Assembly: GCA_016703425.1 (NCBI GenBank)
Contig: JADJCA010000007.1
Location: 620,001-684,000, forward strand
Length of the DNA: 64,000 nt
Reading direction: 5' to 3'
DNA from: Myxococcales bacterium
Lineage (GTDB): Bacteria > Myxococcota_A > Polyangia > Polyangiales > Polyangiaceae
Positions 54,832 through 63,340 of the stretch are shown piece by piece. The position numbers and the translations under genes are program-made. The first letter of the stretch is position 1. Each line of letters begins with the position of its first letter. The notes below the pieces were generated by a model. It ran no database searches. It was not told where the DNA came from and saw only the letters and a program-made list of their open reading frames with translations.

Positions 54832-55956
54832 TTACCGCCCCAAGATCTCGTCGATGGCGATGGAGCAGCCGCGCGGCGGCGCGCCGGGACTTCGCCCGAT
54901 CAGTTCGAAGCCGCTGCCGTTAGGCAACGCGCTCGCCGCAACGCGGCGCACCCGATCCGCAGCGAGGACAAACGCCGCGCTGTCTACGTTGAGGAGATCG
55001 GTGATGCGCGCGATGCCGACCTCCCCGTCCTTCACCGGCTCGAGCGTATCGGGGTCGACGGGCGTGATGCGGGCCCATGGCGGCTCCACGAAAACGCCCG
55101 CCGGACCACCCATCGGAGTTCCTTCGTAGAACTGGCTCGACAGCTCCGTCATGCCGTATTCGGAGACCACGTCGCCTGGGTTCACGGCGAAGACGCGCGC
55201 GATGGCCGCGCGAAGCTCACCTTCGGAGACCTCGCGTGACTTGCCCTTGAATCCGCCGGTCGTCATGACGCGACTGCCCGGCGGCAACCGAAAGGTGTCG
55301 TCGCCCAGCGCATCGAGAAAGTGAACGAAGCCGAACGACGTGCCCATAAGGACGACGGGCACCTCTTCGACCTGCGCTTCTGCGACGCGCTCGTCCAGCG
55401 CTGCGACGTCAAAGACATCGCCGTCGAGCACGAAGGATGCGCCGACGTCGACGTCACGCGAGCCGTGAAACGCGGCCACGAAGAGCGCGAGCATGTGGGT
55501 CAACGATGAGTCGGGGAGCGCGGCCGGCGGCGGTCCGACGACAAGAGCGCGCGCTGCCGCCGGGAGGTCGCGGAAGAGCGTCGCCTTGGCAGAGGCGATG
55601 GCGCCCCGATCGTAGGTCGCGGTATGGCGAAAGAAGTGAGTGCCGCGGGCGCCTAGCGTTGTGCCGCTCGTGCGGAAGGCTTTGGGCGTGTCAGCCTCGT
55701 CGAAGGCCGACACCCGACTGATCTTGAACGCGTCGGTCGGAACGGCTGGCGCGTCGCCTGCGCGGACGAGACGCGAGACGTCGACGCCGCGGCTTCGAAC
55801 GAGGCGCTGGTAGCCGGGCACGTGGGCGGCCTGGAAGCGGGCCAGATCACAGGCGAGCGCGTCGAAAGGCTCGGGAGAGGGCTCGGCGCCTTCGAAGGCG
55901 GTGACGAACGCGCGGGCGCGCTCGTGGAGCCGCTCGCTGGCTTCAAGCTTGGTCAC
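54832..55956 (-). CDS. LuxE-like acyl-protein synthetase
   Basis: 374 residues from GTG 55956, which overlaps the aminotransferase stop as GTGA; the open frame continues upstream but without homology. LuxE-type features are FKISRVSAFDEADTPKAFRT, the TSGTT nucleotide loop, and YGMTELSSQFYEGTPMGG, the usual adenylate-forming signature. In LuxE proteins a fatty acid is activated as acyl-AMP and transferred to a cysteine; members outside lux operons may activate other acids. Translationally coupled to an aminotransferase, suggesting a small biosynthetic step. Confidence 0.82.
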   Translation of the reverse strand: MTKLEASERLHERARAFVTAFEGAEPSPEPFDALACDLARFQAAHVPGYQRLVRSRGVDVSRLVRAGDAPAVPTDAFKISRVSAFDEADTPKAFRTSGTTLGARGTHFFRHTATYDRGAIASAKATLFRDLPAAARALVVGPPPAALPDSSLTHMLALFVAAFHGSRDVDVGASFVLDGDVFDVAALDERVAEAQVEEVPVVLMGTSFGFVHFLDALGDDTFRLPPGSRVMTTGGFKGKSREVSEGELRAAIARVFAVNPGDVVSEYGMTELSSQFYEGTPMGGPAGVFVEPPWARITPVDPDTLEPVKDGEVGIARITDLLNVDSAAFVLAADRVRRVAASALPNGSGFELIGRSPGAPPRGCSIAIDEILGR

Positions 55957-57290
55957 GACGCTCCCTCGTTCAGGGCGGCATCGAGGGCCGCCGCGAAGGG
56001 TTCGAAGAGACGGGCATCGACCTCGTAAGACGGCGTCAGCGTCAGCACGTTGCCAGCGGTGCCGCCGGTCAGGACCAAGTAGCCGGCGCGCAACATCCGC
56101 GAAGCCACGGCGAGCGCGCGGGCACCGTCGCCGTCGAGCTCGATGCCGACGATGAGACCGCGGCCCCGGACCGAGCGGACGCCGCGGCCAAGGAGGCGCT
56201 CCGAAAGGACTCGTCGAAACGCGTCGCCCTTCTCGCGAATCGCCGCCAGCCGCTGCGGCGTGAGCGCCTGCATCACGGCGAGCGCGGCGGCGCAGGCCGG
56301 TGGGGAACCGAAGTGGGTCGCCGTGTGAATGGCAGAACCGCCCGACGCGCCCCACGCTTCCATCACTGAGCCGCGCCCGATGCACGCCGAGATGGGCGCG
56401 CCACCGCCGAGCGCTTTGCCGACGCAAACGACGTCGGCGAGCACGCCTTGTTCGACCGACAGGAGCATCGAACCGCTACGACCCATGCCGGTCCACACCT
56501 CATCGACGACGAGCAGCGCGCCAGCGTCTTTGCAGAGCGCGGCGAGCGACGGCAGAAACGCCGGCGGTGGCACGACGCACCCGCCGCGGCCCAAGATCGG
56601 TTCGACGAGTACGGCGCCCACGTTGCCGCTGCGGAGCCCGTCGCGCACCGCGTTGAGCGACGCGTCGAGCGCCGTGGCCTCGCTTGGATAAGGTGCAAAC
56701 CGCACGAAGTCGCCCGTCTGGTGGGCAAAGGGTTCGCGGAACGACGCGCGATAACCGCAGGCTGCCAGAGGCCCGTGGCTCAGGCCGTGGTAGGCGCCTT
56801 CGAAGGCGATGACACCCGCCTTGCCCGTCGCGAGCGCTGCCGTCTTGAGCCCCGCCGTGACAGCGTCGGCGCCCGACAAGCCGAGGAGGACGCGCGCGCC
56901 GGCCTCCGGCATCAGCCGAACGAGCGCCTCCAAGAGCGCCACCTTCGTCTCCGACGAATAGACATCGCCGAGGGCCATGAGGAGCAGCTCTTGAGCCTCG
57001 TGAAGCGCACCAAGCACGAGCGGCGCGCCGTAGCCGAAGGACAAGGCGCCGAAGCCGAGCACGAGGTCCACGAAGCGGTTGCCGTCGACGTCCCAGAGGT
57101 TCGAGCCGAGCCCGCGGGCGTAGACGAGGCTCGCGTGCTCCTCGCCGCTTTGCGCGCCACGCTCCTTCCGGCGCGCGTCGAAGGCCGGGCACTCGACGGC
57201 GGCGAGGCGAGCCGCTGCGGCTCGCGACTTGGGTCCGGGAACAGGGGTGACGAGCTTGGGGCCGGCGCTATCGGCGTCCGTTACAGACAC
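55953..57290 (-). CDS. Class III PLP-dependent aminotransferase
   Basis: 445 residues from GTG 57290. A glutamate-1-semialdehyde/ornithine-type fold: NLWDVDGNRFVDLVLGFGAL, AFEGAYHGLSHGP, VEPILGRGGCVVPPPAFLPS, VVDEVWTGMGRSG and Lys292 in CVGKALGGGAPISA, the residue that binds pyridoxal phosphate. A Gly-rich TATHFGSPPACAAALAVM follows. Substrate not determinable. Start overlaps the end of the FHA-GGDEF gene by 10 bases and its stop overlaps the LuxE-like gene, so all three are coupled. Confidence 0.9.
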   Translation of the reverse strand: MSVTDADSAGPKLVTPVPGPKSRAAAARLAAVECPAFDARRKERGAQSGEEHASLVYARGLGSNLWDVDGNRFVDLVLGFGALSFGYGAPLVLGALHEAQELLLMALGDVYSSETKVALLEALVRLMPEAGARVLLGLSGADAVTAGLKTAALATGKAGVIAFEGAYHGLSHGPLAACGYRASFREPFAHQTGDFVRFAPYPSEATALDASLNAVRDGLRSGNVGAVLVEPILGRGGCVVPPPAFLPSLAALCKDAGALLVVDEVWTGMGRSGSMLLSVEQGVLADVVCVGKALGGGAPISACIGRGSVMEAWGASGGSAIHTATHFGSPPACAAALAVMQALTPQRLAAIREKGDAFRRVLSERLLGRGVRSVRGRGLIVGIELDGDGARALAVASRMLRAGYLVLTGGTAGNVLTLTPSYEVDARLFEPFAAALDAALNEGAS

Positions 57291-58180
57291 GTCTTGTTAC
57301 GTCCCGAGCGCTTCGCCTCGTAGAGCTTGTCGTCGGCGGCTTTGATGAGCTCTTGCGACGACTTGATCTGCTCCGTGAGCGCCGCGATGCCGATGGAGAC
57401 GGTGACCTTGATGGTCTCGTTTTGGAACTGAAAGGTGGAGTTCTCGATCTTCTCGCGAAGACCTTCGGCCAAGAGACGCGCCCCCTCCATCGAGGTCTCA
57501 GGAAGGAGGAGCGCGAACTCTTCGCCGCCGTAGCGAGCGAACACTTCGTCACGACGAATCCGCGCTTGAACGATGCGAGCCAGCTCCTTGAGGACGTAAT
57601 CGCCAGCCAAGTGACCGTGGTAGTCGTTGATCTTCTTGAAGTGGTCGATGTCGAACATCATGAACGCGAGGTCGCGTTGGTGACGCCGCGCTCGCACGAT
57701 CTCTTTCTCGAGGGCCTCGAGCAGGTAGCGCTTCACGTGCGCTCCCGTGAGACCGTCGATGATCGTCATCCGGTAGATTTCTTCGTGGTACTGGGCCTCG
57801 ACGTCGTGGCCTGACAAGTACTTGAAGATGGTGGGGCCCACCTTGACGCGGTCGCCGTTGCCGAGCGTGAGCTCGCGCGGAATCATGTCGTCGTTGACGT
57901 AGGTGCCGTTGGTCGAGTTGTCGTCGACGGCGTACCAGCGACCGTTGCGCAGCTCGAAGTGGGCGTGACGCCGCGAGACGGAGTCGCCCTCGAGGACGAT
58001 GTGGTTCTCGGAGCCTCGGCCCACACGGATGGGGCTCTGGTCGAGCATGAAGCGCTTGCCGAGGAGCGAAGGCTCCTTCGTGTAAATCACGACCAAACAG
58101 TCCGTGCCCCGCGGCCGATCTTCGTCGCGGACGGGCTTCTGAACGATGGTCGTGACGCGCGTCTTCTCGTCTTCAGACAC
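57281..58180 (-). CDS. FHA-GGDEF protein, diguanylate cyclase
   Basis: 299 residues. FHA domain (about 45-125, with IRVGRGSENHIVLEGDSVSR, RHAHFE, DNSTNGTYVNDDM) binds phosphothreonine; the GGDEF domain (about 140-295) has DIDHFKKINDYHGHLAGDYV, the active-site GGEEF in ARYGGEEFALLLPE and a GIAAL end, so it should make c-di-GMP. No membrane segment, so it is cytoplasmic, and its activity may be set by a phosphorylated partner. Co-transcribed with the aminotransferase and LuxE-like genes. Confidence 0.93.
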   Translation of the reverse strand: MSEDEKTRVTTIVQKPVRDEDRPRGTDCLVVIYTKEPSLLGKRFMLDQSPIRVGRGSENHIVLEGDSVSRRHAHFELRNGRWYAVDDNSTNGTYVNDDMIPRELTLGNGDRVKVGPTIFKYLSGHDVEAQYHEEIYRMTIIDGLTGAHVKRYLLEALEKEIVRARRHQRDLAFMMFDIDHFKKINDYHGHLAGDYVLKELARIVQARIRRDEVFARYGGEEFALLLPETSMEGARLLAEGLREKIENSTFQFQNETIKVTVSIGIAALTEQIKSSQELIKAADDKLYEAKRSGRNKTCL

Positions 58181-58250
58181 GTCGCACCAAAAGAGGCAAA
58201 TTCACCAGGATCCGCTCGCTGAGACCGCCGAGATCGGCGCTCGGCCGATG

Positions 58251-59396
58251 CTATGGCGCCCCCCTGTGCCGGTCAAGGTCGCTCGCCGCCTCGAGTTTTC
58301 GGAGCAGCGTAGGAACCGCGAGGGTTGCCTCCAGGACGAAGACCGGAACTTGTAAGCGCTTGTAGGATTCGGGCTGCTCCGCGCGGAGCCAGCTGGCGCA
58401 CTTCTCGGTCACGAGCCAACCGTCCACGGGAGGGCGCTCACCTTCGAGGACAGGGGGGAAGGCTGGCCCCGCATGGTCGGCCGATCTCACCACACGCGTG
58501 GGCACGATGCCTTCATCGAGGAGCATGCCAACGAGCCGTGACGGCCGTGCGATGGCGGTCGAGAGCCCGAGTCGCTTGCCCCGCAGCTCGGCCATCGATA
58601 GCCGCTCGGCCCCTCCAAGGAGCCGCGCGCCCTCAAGGAGGTACCTCCCCTCGTGCACCCTCTGGTGGTGGTCGCGGTCGTGGTCGTGGTCGTGGTCGTG
58701 GTCGCGGTCGCGGTCGCGGTCGCGGTCGTGGTCGTGGTCGCGGTCGCGGTCGTGGTCGTCGGCGTGGCGCTCGGCGCTCCCCCGTCGCGTGCGAACGAGG
58801 ACGACCTCGTCGGCGAGCGACCGGAGGCGCGACGCCGACGCCCGGGCGTCGCCGCTCGGCGGGCTCTGGCTCGCGCCCCACGGCCTCTCCGCGTCGAGCA
58901 CCAAGAGCGCGTGGTCGAGCCTCCGGGGCGTGGTCTGGTGGAGGCCGTCGAAGACGATGACATTGGCCCCTTGCGCGACGGCGTAGCGGACCGCGTCGCT
59001 CCGCTCCGCGGCAACAACGACCACGCCGCGCGTGAATTTCTCCGCGAGCCAGACGGCCTCGTCGCCCACGTCACGGGCTTCGTCGGTGCGCACCACCGCG
59101 CGAGCGCGTTCGACGCGCGCGCCGTAGCCGTGCCCGACGATGGCGACGCGGTTTCGCCCGGAGCTTGCGACCTGATGCGCGACGGCGAGCGCCAGCGGCG
59201 TCTTGTACGACCCTCCGAGCGTGCCCCCACCGACACCAATGGCGCGAACGTGCGGCGGCCAGTCGAGAGACTTCACGAGTCGCGCGTCGGCGGCCTTCGC
59301 CCACGCGGAGGAGAGAGAGCGCGCGAGTGCACCTTGAAGGCGCCCCTCTTCGAGGGCCTGCGCCACGCTCGCCCGGATGCTGCTCGAAAGCCGCAT
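58251..59396 (-). CDS. lpxK: Tetraacyldisaccharide 4'-kinase (LpxK), divergent with repeat insertion
   Basis: 381 residues. LpxK phosphorylates the lipid A disaccharide on the inner membrane. The family layout is kept: GVGGGTLGGSYKTPLALAV as the P-loop, GHGYGA, VGDEAVWLAEKF, VIVFDGLHQTTPRRLDHALL and LVTEKCASWLRAEQ. Two departures: the P-loop reads GGSYKTP where the usual sequence is GG(T/N)GKTP (Gly to Tyr), and the usual DDGLQH reads FDGLHQ. A hexanucleotide-repeat insertion (58664-58769) adds about 35 residues alternating Asp with His or Arg after the region RRGSAERH. Activity is uncertain. Divergent from the methyltransferase gene. Confidence 0.85.
   Translation of the reverse strand: MRLSSSIRASVAQALEEGRLQGALARSLSSAWAKAADARLVKSLDWPPHVRAIGVGGGTLGGSYKTPLALAVAHQVASSGRNRVAIVGHGYGARVERARAVVRTDEARDVGDEAVWLAEKFTRGVVVVAAERSDAVRYAVAQGANVIVFDGLHQTTPRRLDHALLVLDAERPWGASQSPPSGDARASASRLRSLADEVVLVRTRRGSAERHADDHDRDRDHDHDRDRDRDRDHDHDHDHDRDHHQRVHEGRYLLEGARLLGGAERLSMAELRGKRLGLSTAIARPSRLVGMLLDEGIVPTRVVRSADHAGPAFPPVLEGERPPVDGWLVTEKCASWLRAEQPESYKRLQVPVFVLEATLAVPTLLRKLEAASDLDRHRGAP
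58664..58769. repeat. Hexanucleotide repeat GTGGTC/GCGGTC in lpxK
   Basis: About seventeen units of GTGGTC or GCGGTC, plus strand. On the coding (minus) strand these give alternating Asp-His and Asp-Arg pairs. Unit loss or gain keeps the frame, so the protein loop length could vary between strains. Confidence 0.9.
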
Positions 59397-59418
59397 CGGG
59401 CCAAGCTACAGTCGAGCC

Positions 59419-60135
59419 GTGTCGTCAGCCATCTCGTTTTTCGATGCCATCGCGGCTCGCTACGATCGCGACTACGCGCTCGACGCGGCGACGACGCGCG
59501 CACGCGTGGGCCGCATTGCCAAGGACATCCCGCGCAGCAGCAGCAGCAGCAGCAGCAGCAGCTCGGGCGGCAAGGTCTTGGACCTCGGCGTTGGCACGGG
59601 ACGCGAGCTCCCAACGCTCTTGGATCTCGGCTTTCGGGTGACGGGCCTCGACGCCTCCGAGGCGATGCTCGAGCTTTGCCGGCGGCGCGCACGCCCCATC
59701 CCCCTCGTGTGCCAGACCTTCTACGCGCCGCTCCCCTTCGCCGATGGCGAGTTCGACGCGGTGCTGGCGCTGCACGGAACGCTGTCGCATCCGCCCGATG
59801 CGGAGGCGCAGGCACGCCTCATCGGCGAGGTCGCGCGCGTCCTCGCTCCCGGTGGCCTCTTCGCCTTCGAGGTGCCGTCCTTGGGCTGGTTGGCGCAGCT
59901 CGACCACCGGCCCATCGACGATGGCGCGCGCGCCGTCCGGCGGACGGGCCCGCAAGCCGTCCTCCACGAGGATCGGCGGCTCGGCGTGCACATCGAGGGC
60001 CACGTGCTGAGCGACGCCGAGTGGGCGGCCCTTTTGGGCGAGCACTTTCGGGTGCGCATCGAGCCCATGAGCCCCGTCGAGCTCTTGGTGCTCGCGACGC
60101 GTCAGACGCTGGCGGTGCCCGCGCGATCGAGGTAG
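59419..60135 (+). CDS. SAM-dependent methyltransferase with poly-Ser tract
   Basis: 238 residues from GTG 59419, which gives MSSAISFFDAIAARYDRDYA. The class I methyltransferase fold has motif I KVLDLGVGTGRELP (about 50-63), VTGLDASEAMLELC, FADGEFDAVLALHGTLSH and RVLAPGGLFAFEVP. Ten serines (residues 40-49) from (AGC)9 plus TCG lie just before motif I, where homologues usually have a short loop. Substrate unknown. It is divergent from lpxK with 22 bases between starts, so the two must share a promoter region. Confidence 0.87.
   Translation: MSSAISFFDAIAARYDRDYALDAATTRARVGRIAKDIPRSSSSSSSSSSGGKVLDLGVGTGRELPTLLDLGFRVTGLDASEAMLELCRRRARPIPLVCQTFYAPLPFADGEFDAVLALHGTLSHPPDAEAQARLIGEVARVLAPGGLFAFEVPSLGWLAQLDHRPIDDGARAVRRTGPQAVLHEDRRLGVHIEGHVLSDAEWAALLGEHFRVRIEPMSPVELLVLATRQTLAVPARSR
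59536..59565 (+). repeat. (AGC)9 trinucleotide repeat in the methyltransferase gene
   Basis: Nine perfect AGC codons followed by TCG, giving ten serines in a row. Perfect trinucleotide runs are prone to slippage, and any change keeps the frame. Confidence 0.95.
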
Positions 60136-60145
60136 TCACGGCCCC

Positions 60146-61120
60146 ATGACGAGCTCCAAGGCCGCGCCGCCATCGCTCCTGGCGCGTGTGGTCTTCCTCG
60201 CGCTCGCCGCCGCGACGCTGCATCCCGCTGTGACGGCGAGCGTGGGGCTCATCGTAGGCATCGCAGCGGCGCTTACCTTCGGCAACCCGTACGCCAAGCT
60301 CACCAAGAAGGCGACGGCGACGCTGCTGCAGCTCTCCGTCGTGGCGCTCGGTTTCGGGATGAACCTCAGGGTCGTCCTCGCCGCCGGCCTCCAAGGCTTT
60401 GCGATGACCTTCGCGGGCATCGTCGGCTGCTTCATCGTCGGCGCCCTCCTCCGTGTCCTGCTCCGTGTTCCGCGCGACGTCGGGCTCCTCCTCACGGTCG
60501 GCACAGCCATCTGCGGCGGCAGCGCCATCGCGGCAGTGGTGCCCGCCATCGGCGCCAACGATGACGACGCCACCGTGTCGCTCGCCGTGGTCTTCCTCCT
60601 GAACGCCCTGGGCCTCGTCGCGTTTCCGTTCATCGGCCACGCCCTTGGCCTCGACGAAGCGCGCTTTGGCCTGTGGGCCGCCCTCGCGATTCACGACACG
60701 AGCTCGGTGGTCGGTGCGGCGAGCCAATACGGCAAGGTCGCCCTCGAGGTCGCGACGACCGTGAAGCTGGCGCGCGCGCTTTGGATCGTGCCGCTCGCGT
60801 TGCTCATCGGGTGGTGGCGCTCGCGGAGTCGGTCCGCGGAAGCGGGCCCGCGCCCCAGCGTCAAGAAGCCGTGGTTCATCGTGGGATTCCTCGCGGCGGC
60901 GGCCGTCGTCACATTTGTCCCTGAGGTCGCGACAGCGGGTGCGCTCGCGGCACGCGTGGCGCGCCAGTCCCTCGTGCTGACGCTCTTCCTCATCGGCGCA
61001 AACCTCACGCGCGGCGCGCTCCGCTCGGTGGGTGCACGTCCGCTCGCGATGGGTCTTGCGTTGTGGGTCGTCGTCGCGGCGGCCACGCTCGCGGCGCTGA
61101 GGCTCGGGCTCATCTCGTAG
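60146..61120 (+). CDS. YeiH-family putative sulfate exporter
   Basis: 324 residues with about ten membrane helices. The UPF0324 signature is clear: TFGNPYAKLTKKATATLLQL, VVALGFGMNLRVVLAA, TVGTAICGGSAIAAVVPAIG, IHDTSSVVGAASQYGKVALE, ANLTRGALRSVGARPLAMGL. This inner-membrane family includes YeiH, suggested to export sulfite or sulfate; transport substrate is not proven. It starts 10 bases after the methyltransferase gene, so they are probably co-transcribed. Confidence 0.88.
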   Translation: MTSSKAAPPSLLARVVFLALAAATLHPAVTASVGLIVGIAAALTFGNPYAKLTKKATATLLQLSVVALGFGMNLRVVLAAGLQGFAMTFAGIVGCFIVGALLRVLLRVPRDVGLLLTVGTAICGGSAIAAVVPAIGANDDDATVSLAVVFLLNALGLVAFPFIGHALGLDEARFGLWAALAIHDTSSVVGAASQYGKVALEVATTVKLARALWIVPLALLIGWWRSRSRSAEAGPRPSVKKPWFIVGFLAAAAVVTFVPEVATAGALAARVARQSLVLTLFLIGANLTRGALRSVGARPLAMGLALWVVVAAATLAALRLGLIS

Positions 61121-61305
61121 TCGCGCCTGACTCAAACACCACATAGGACCACGCTTGGCTGGTCACTGCTCAGACCGGCCCATGGTCGACGAAGCGACCG
61201 ATCGCGACGACACGGGCCGACACGTCGGAGGCAAATCGTTGTCGGATATTGTCCCGTTCCATCAGGACCCTCCTAGCCTCGTCTCTTCAAGCTGGGAGGA
61301 CCTCC

Positions 61306-61959
61306 ATGACGCATACCATCGGTCGCGCTGTCGCTTCGCTCGCCTTCGTGTCAGCCGCTCTCGCTTCGCCTATGGCGTGGGCCGACGCGCCCGCCGCCCC
61401 CGCAGGCGCGCCTGCATCGGCGACGGCCGCCGCACCCCCGGCCGCAACGCCCGCAGCCGCGAGCGGCGAGACCGCGGCCGCCGACAAGCCCTCGCCCAAC
61501 ACCATCTACGCCGAAGGCCTCGGGGCCGCGATCGCCTATTCGATCAACTACGAGCGCCGCGTCATCGACGACCTCGGTGTCCGCGCCGGCTTCAGCTACC
61601 TCTCCTTCAGCGCGTCGGCGGGCACGGCGTCGTCCAGTGCGTCGCTCATGAGCTTCCCCATCACCGCCAGCTACCTCGGCGTTCGCGGCCGAAAGAGCGG
61701 CCTCGAGGTCGGCGGCGGCGTCAACCTCATGTACGCGTCGGGAGCCGGGTCAAGCCTTGGCCGCGAATCGTCGAGCTCGGGCCTCGGAGCGCTGCCGCTC
61801 GCGATGATCGGCTATCGGTTGCACCCCGTCGACGGCGCCGGCTTCAACTTTCGCGTCGGCCTCATGGCCTTCGCAGGAAGCGGCGTCGGCCTCTCCGCGA
61901 AGGCCGGCGAGTTCGGCGTCCTGCCGTGGGGCTACATCAGCTTCGGCGCGTCGTTCTAA
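61306..61959 (+). CDS. Exported beta-barrel-like protein
   Basis: 217 residues from ATG 61306, chosen because a good ribosome-binding site (GGGAGGACCTCC) sits just before it. Signal peptide to about residue 27 (SPMAWADAP). An Ala/Pro linker is followed from about residue 70 by alternating strands with glycine and aromatic residues (AIAYSINYERRVIDDLGVRA, GFSYLSFSASAGTASSS, FGVLPWGYISFGASF) that end in a C-terminal aromatic, as in outer-membrane barrels. Function unknown. Confidence 0.72.
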   Translation: MTHTIGRAVASLAFVSAALASPMAWADAPAAPAGAPASATAAAPPAATPAAASGETAAADKPSPNTIYAEGLGAAIAYSINYERRVIDDLGVRAGFSYLSFSASAGTASSSASLMSFPITASYLGVRGRKSGLEVGGGVNLMYASGAGSSLGRESSSSGLGALPLAMIGYRLHPVDGAGFNFRVGLMAFAGSGVGLSAKAGEFGVLPWGYISFGASF

Positions 61960-61987
61960 ACATCCTCGCGGCTGCTAAGATGGCGCG

Positions 61988-63295
61988 GTGAAGTTCGCCC
62001 GCTCGTTCGCCGCCGCGGCCGCCGCGCTGGCCCTCTCCGTCGCAGGGAGCGCCAGCGCCAACGGCCGTTTTCCGGCGGCCAACCAGCTCGTCGTGACGCC
62101 GGGCAACGAGCAGGAGCTCACGCTCAGGGTCACCTTCGGGGTCCTTCGTTCATCGAACGGCGGCGCGAGCTGGGACTGGATCTGCGAGCGCGCCATCGGC
62201 TACGGCGGCCTCTACGATCCGCCCATGTCGGTCTTCGAGGGCGGCGCGATTCTCGCGGGCACCATCGACGGCCTGGCGATTTCGCGAAACGGCGGCTGCG
62301 GCTGGGCCTTTGACGCGACGCTCGGCAAGAAGGCGATCATCGATTCCACGGTGCGGGGCGACGCACCGCGCGAGGGTCTGGTGCTCGCCACGAAGAACGT
62401 GGGGGCGACCGACGCCGGCGCCGCGCTCTACACGACCGAGATCTTCCGAACCCTCGATGCGGGCGTGACGTGGACGGTCGTCTCGAGCGCCTTCGAACCG
62501 ACGTTCATCGCGCAAACGATCGAGGTCGCAAAGAGCGAGCCGCAGCGGGTCTACGTCTCCGGCAGCGGCGACGGGCAGGGGCTCTTCTATGTCTCCGACG
62601 ACGGCGGCGTCACCTACGAGAAGCGCACCGTCCCGCTCGAGAAGCCGGCCGAGCTGAACCCGTTCATCGCGGCCGTCGATCCCAACAACAAGGACCGCGT
62701 CTACGTCCGCACGAGCGGCAAGTCGGGCCGTCTCCTCGTGACCGACGACGGCGGTAAATCCTTCCGCGCGGTCCATTCGGGTGCGCCGCTCGTCGGCTTC
62801 GCGCTCGCGCCCGACGGCTCGCGGATCACCATCGGGTCGCCGGAGGGCGTCTACGTGGCGGACCGTGACGCGCTCGCGTTTGCGCGCGTCTCGGAGCTCG
62901 CGGTGCAGTGCTTGTTTCGAACGGCGAAGACGCTCTACGCATGCGGCGCCACCGGCGGCAGCTTCGCGCTCGGCGCGTCGACCGACGAAGGACGCACCTT
63001 CAAACCGGTGCTTGAACTCAAGGACGTTCGCGGCCCGCTGGCCTGCGGCGCCGGAAGCTCCACGGCCCAGTGCGAAGCCGACTGGCCCGCGCTCCGCGCC
63101 ACGCTGCGCGCCGACGGCACGACCGACGGCGCCGTCGATGGGGGCTCAGCGGGCCCCGGCGGCAAGGGCCTCGGCATCTACAGCGCCGAGGGCGGTTGCT
63201 CCACGCTCGCCGGACGTGACGCTGGCGCCGGCAAGCTGGCGGCAGGGGTCGCGCTCGCCGCGGTGGTGATTGTGCTTCGGCGCCGACGACGCTGA
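61988..63295 (+). CDS. BNR/sialidase-like exported protein with C-terminal anchor
   Basis: 435 residues from GTG 61988. Signal peptide to about residue 25 (VAGSASANG). The body has BNR-like or photosynthesis-repeat units (SSNGGASW, SDDGGVTYEK, TDDGGKSFRA, STDEGRTFK) that form a beta-propeller, as in VPS10/sialidase-type proteins. The C-terminus has a Cys-containing Gly-rich signature (GGCSTLAG), a hydrophobic helix (AAGVALAAVVIVL) and RRRRR: the MYXO-CTERM layout. Surface anchoring is inferred. Confidence 0.82.
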   Translation: MKFARSFAAAAAALALSVAGSASANGRFPAANQLVVTPGNEQELTLRVTFGVLRSSNGGASWDWICERAIGYGGLYDPPMSVFEGGAILAGTIDGLAISRNGGCGWAFDATLGKKAIIDSTVRGDAPREGLVLATKNVGATDAGAALYTTEIFRTLDAGVTWTVVSSAFEPTFIAQTIEVAKSEPQRVYVSGSGDGQGLFYVSDDGGVTYEKRTVPLEKPAELNPFIAAVDPNNKDRVYVRTSGKSGRLLVTDDGGKSFRAVHSGAPLVGFALAPDGSRITIGSPEGVYVADRDALAFARVSELAVQCLFRTAKTLYACGATGGSFALGASTDEGRTFKPVLELKDVRGPLACGAGSSTAQCEADWPALRATLRADGTTDGAVDGGSAGPGGKGLGIYSAEGGCSTLAGRDAGAGKLAAGVALAAVVIVLRRRRR

Positions 63296-63340
63296 GCGAA
63301 GCCAGCACGCCCTGGGCTCAAGCAGATCACGCTCAGCGAG

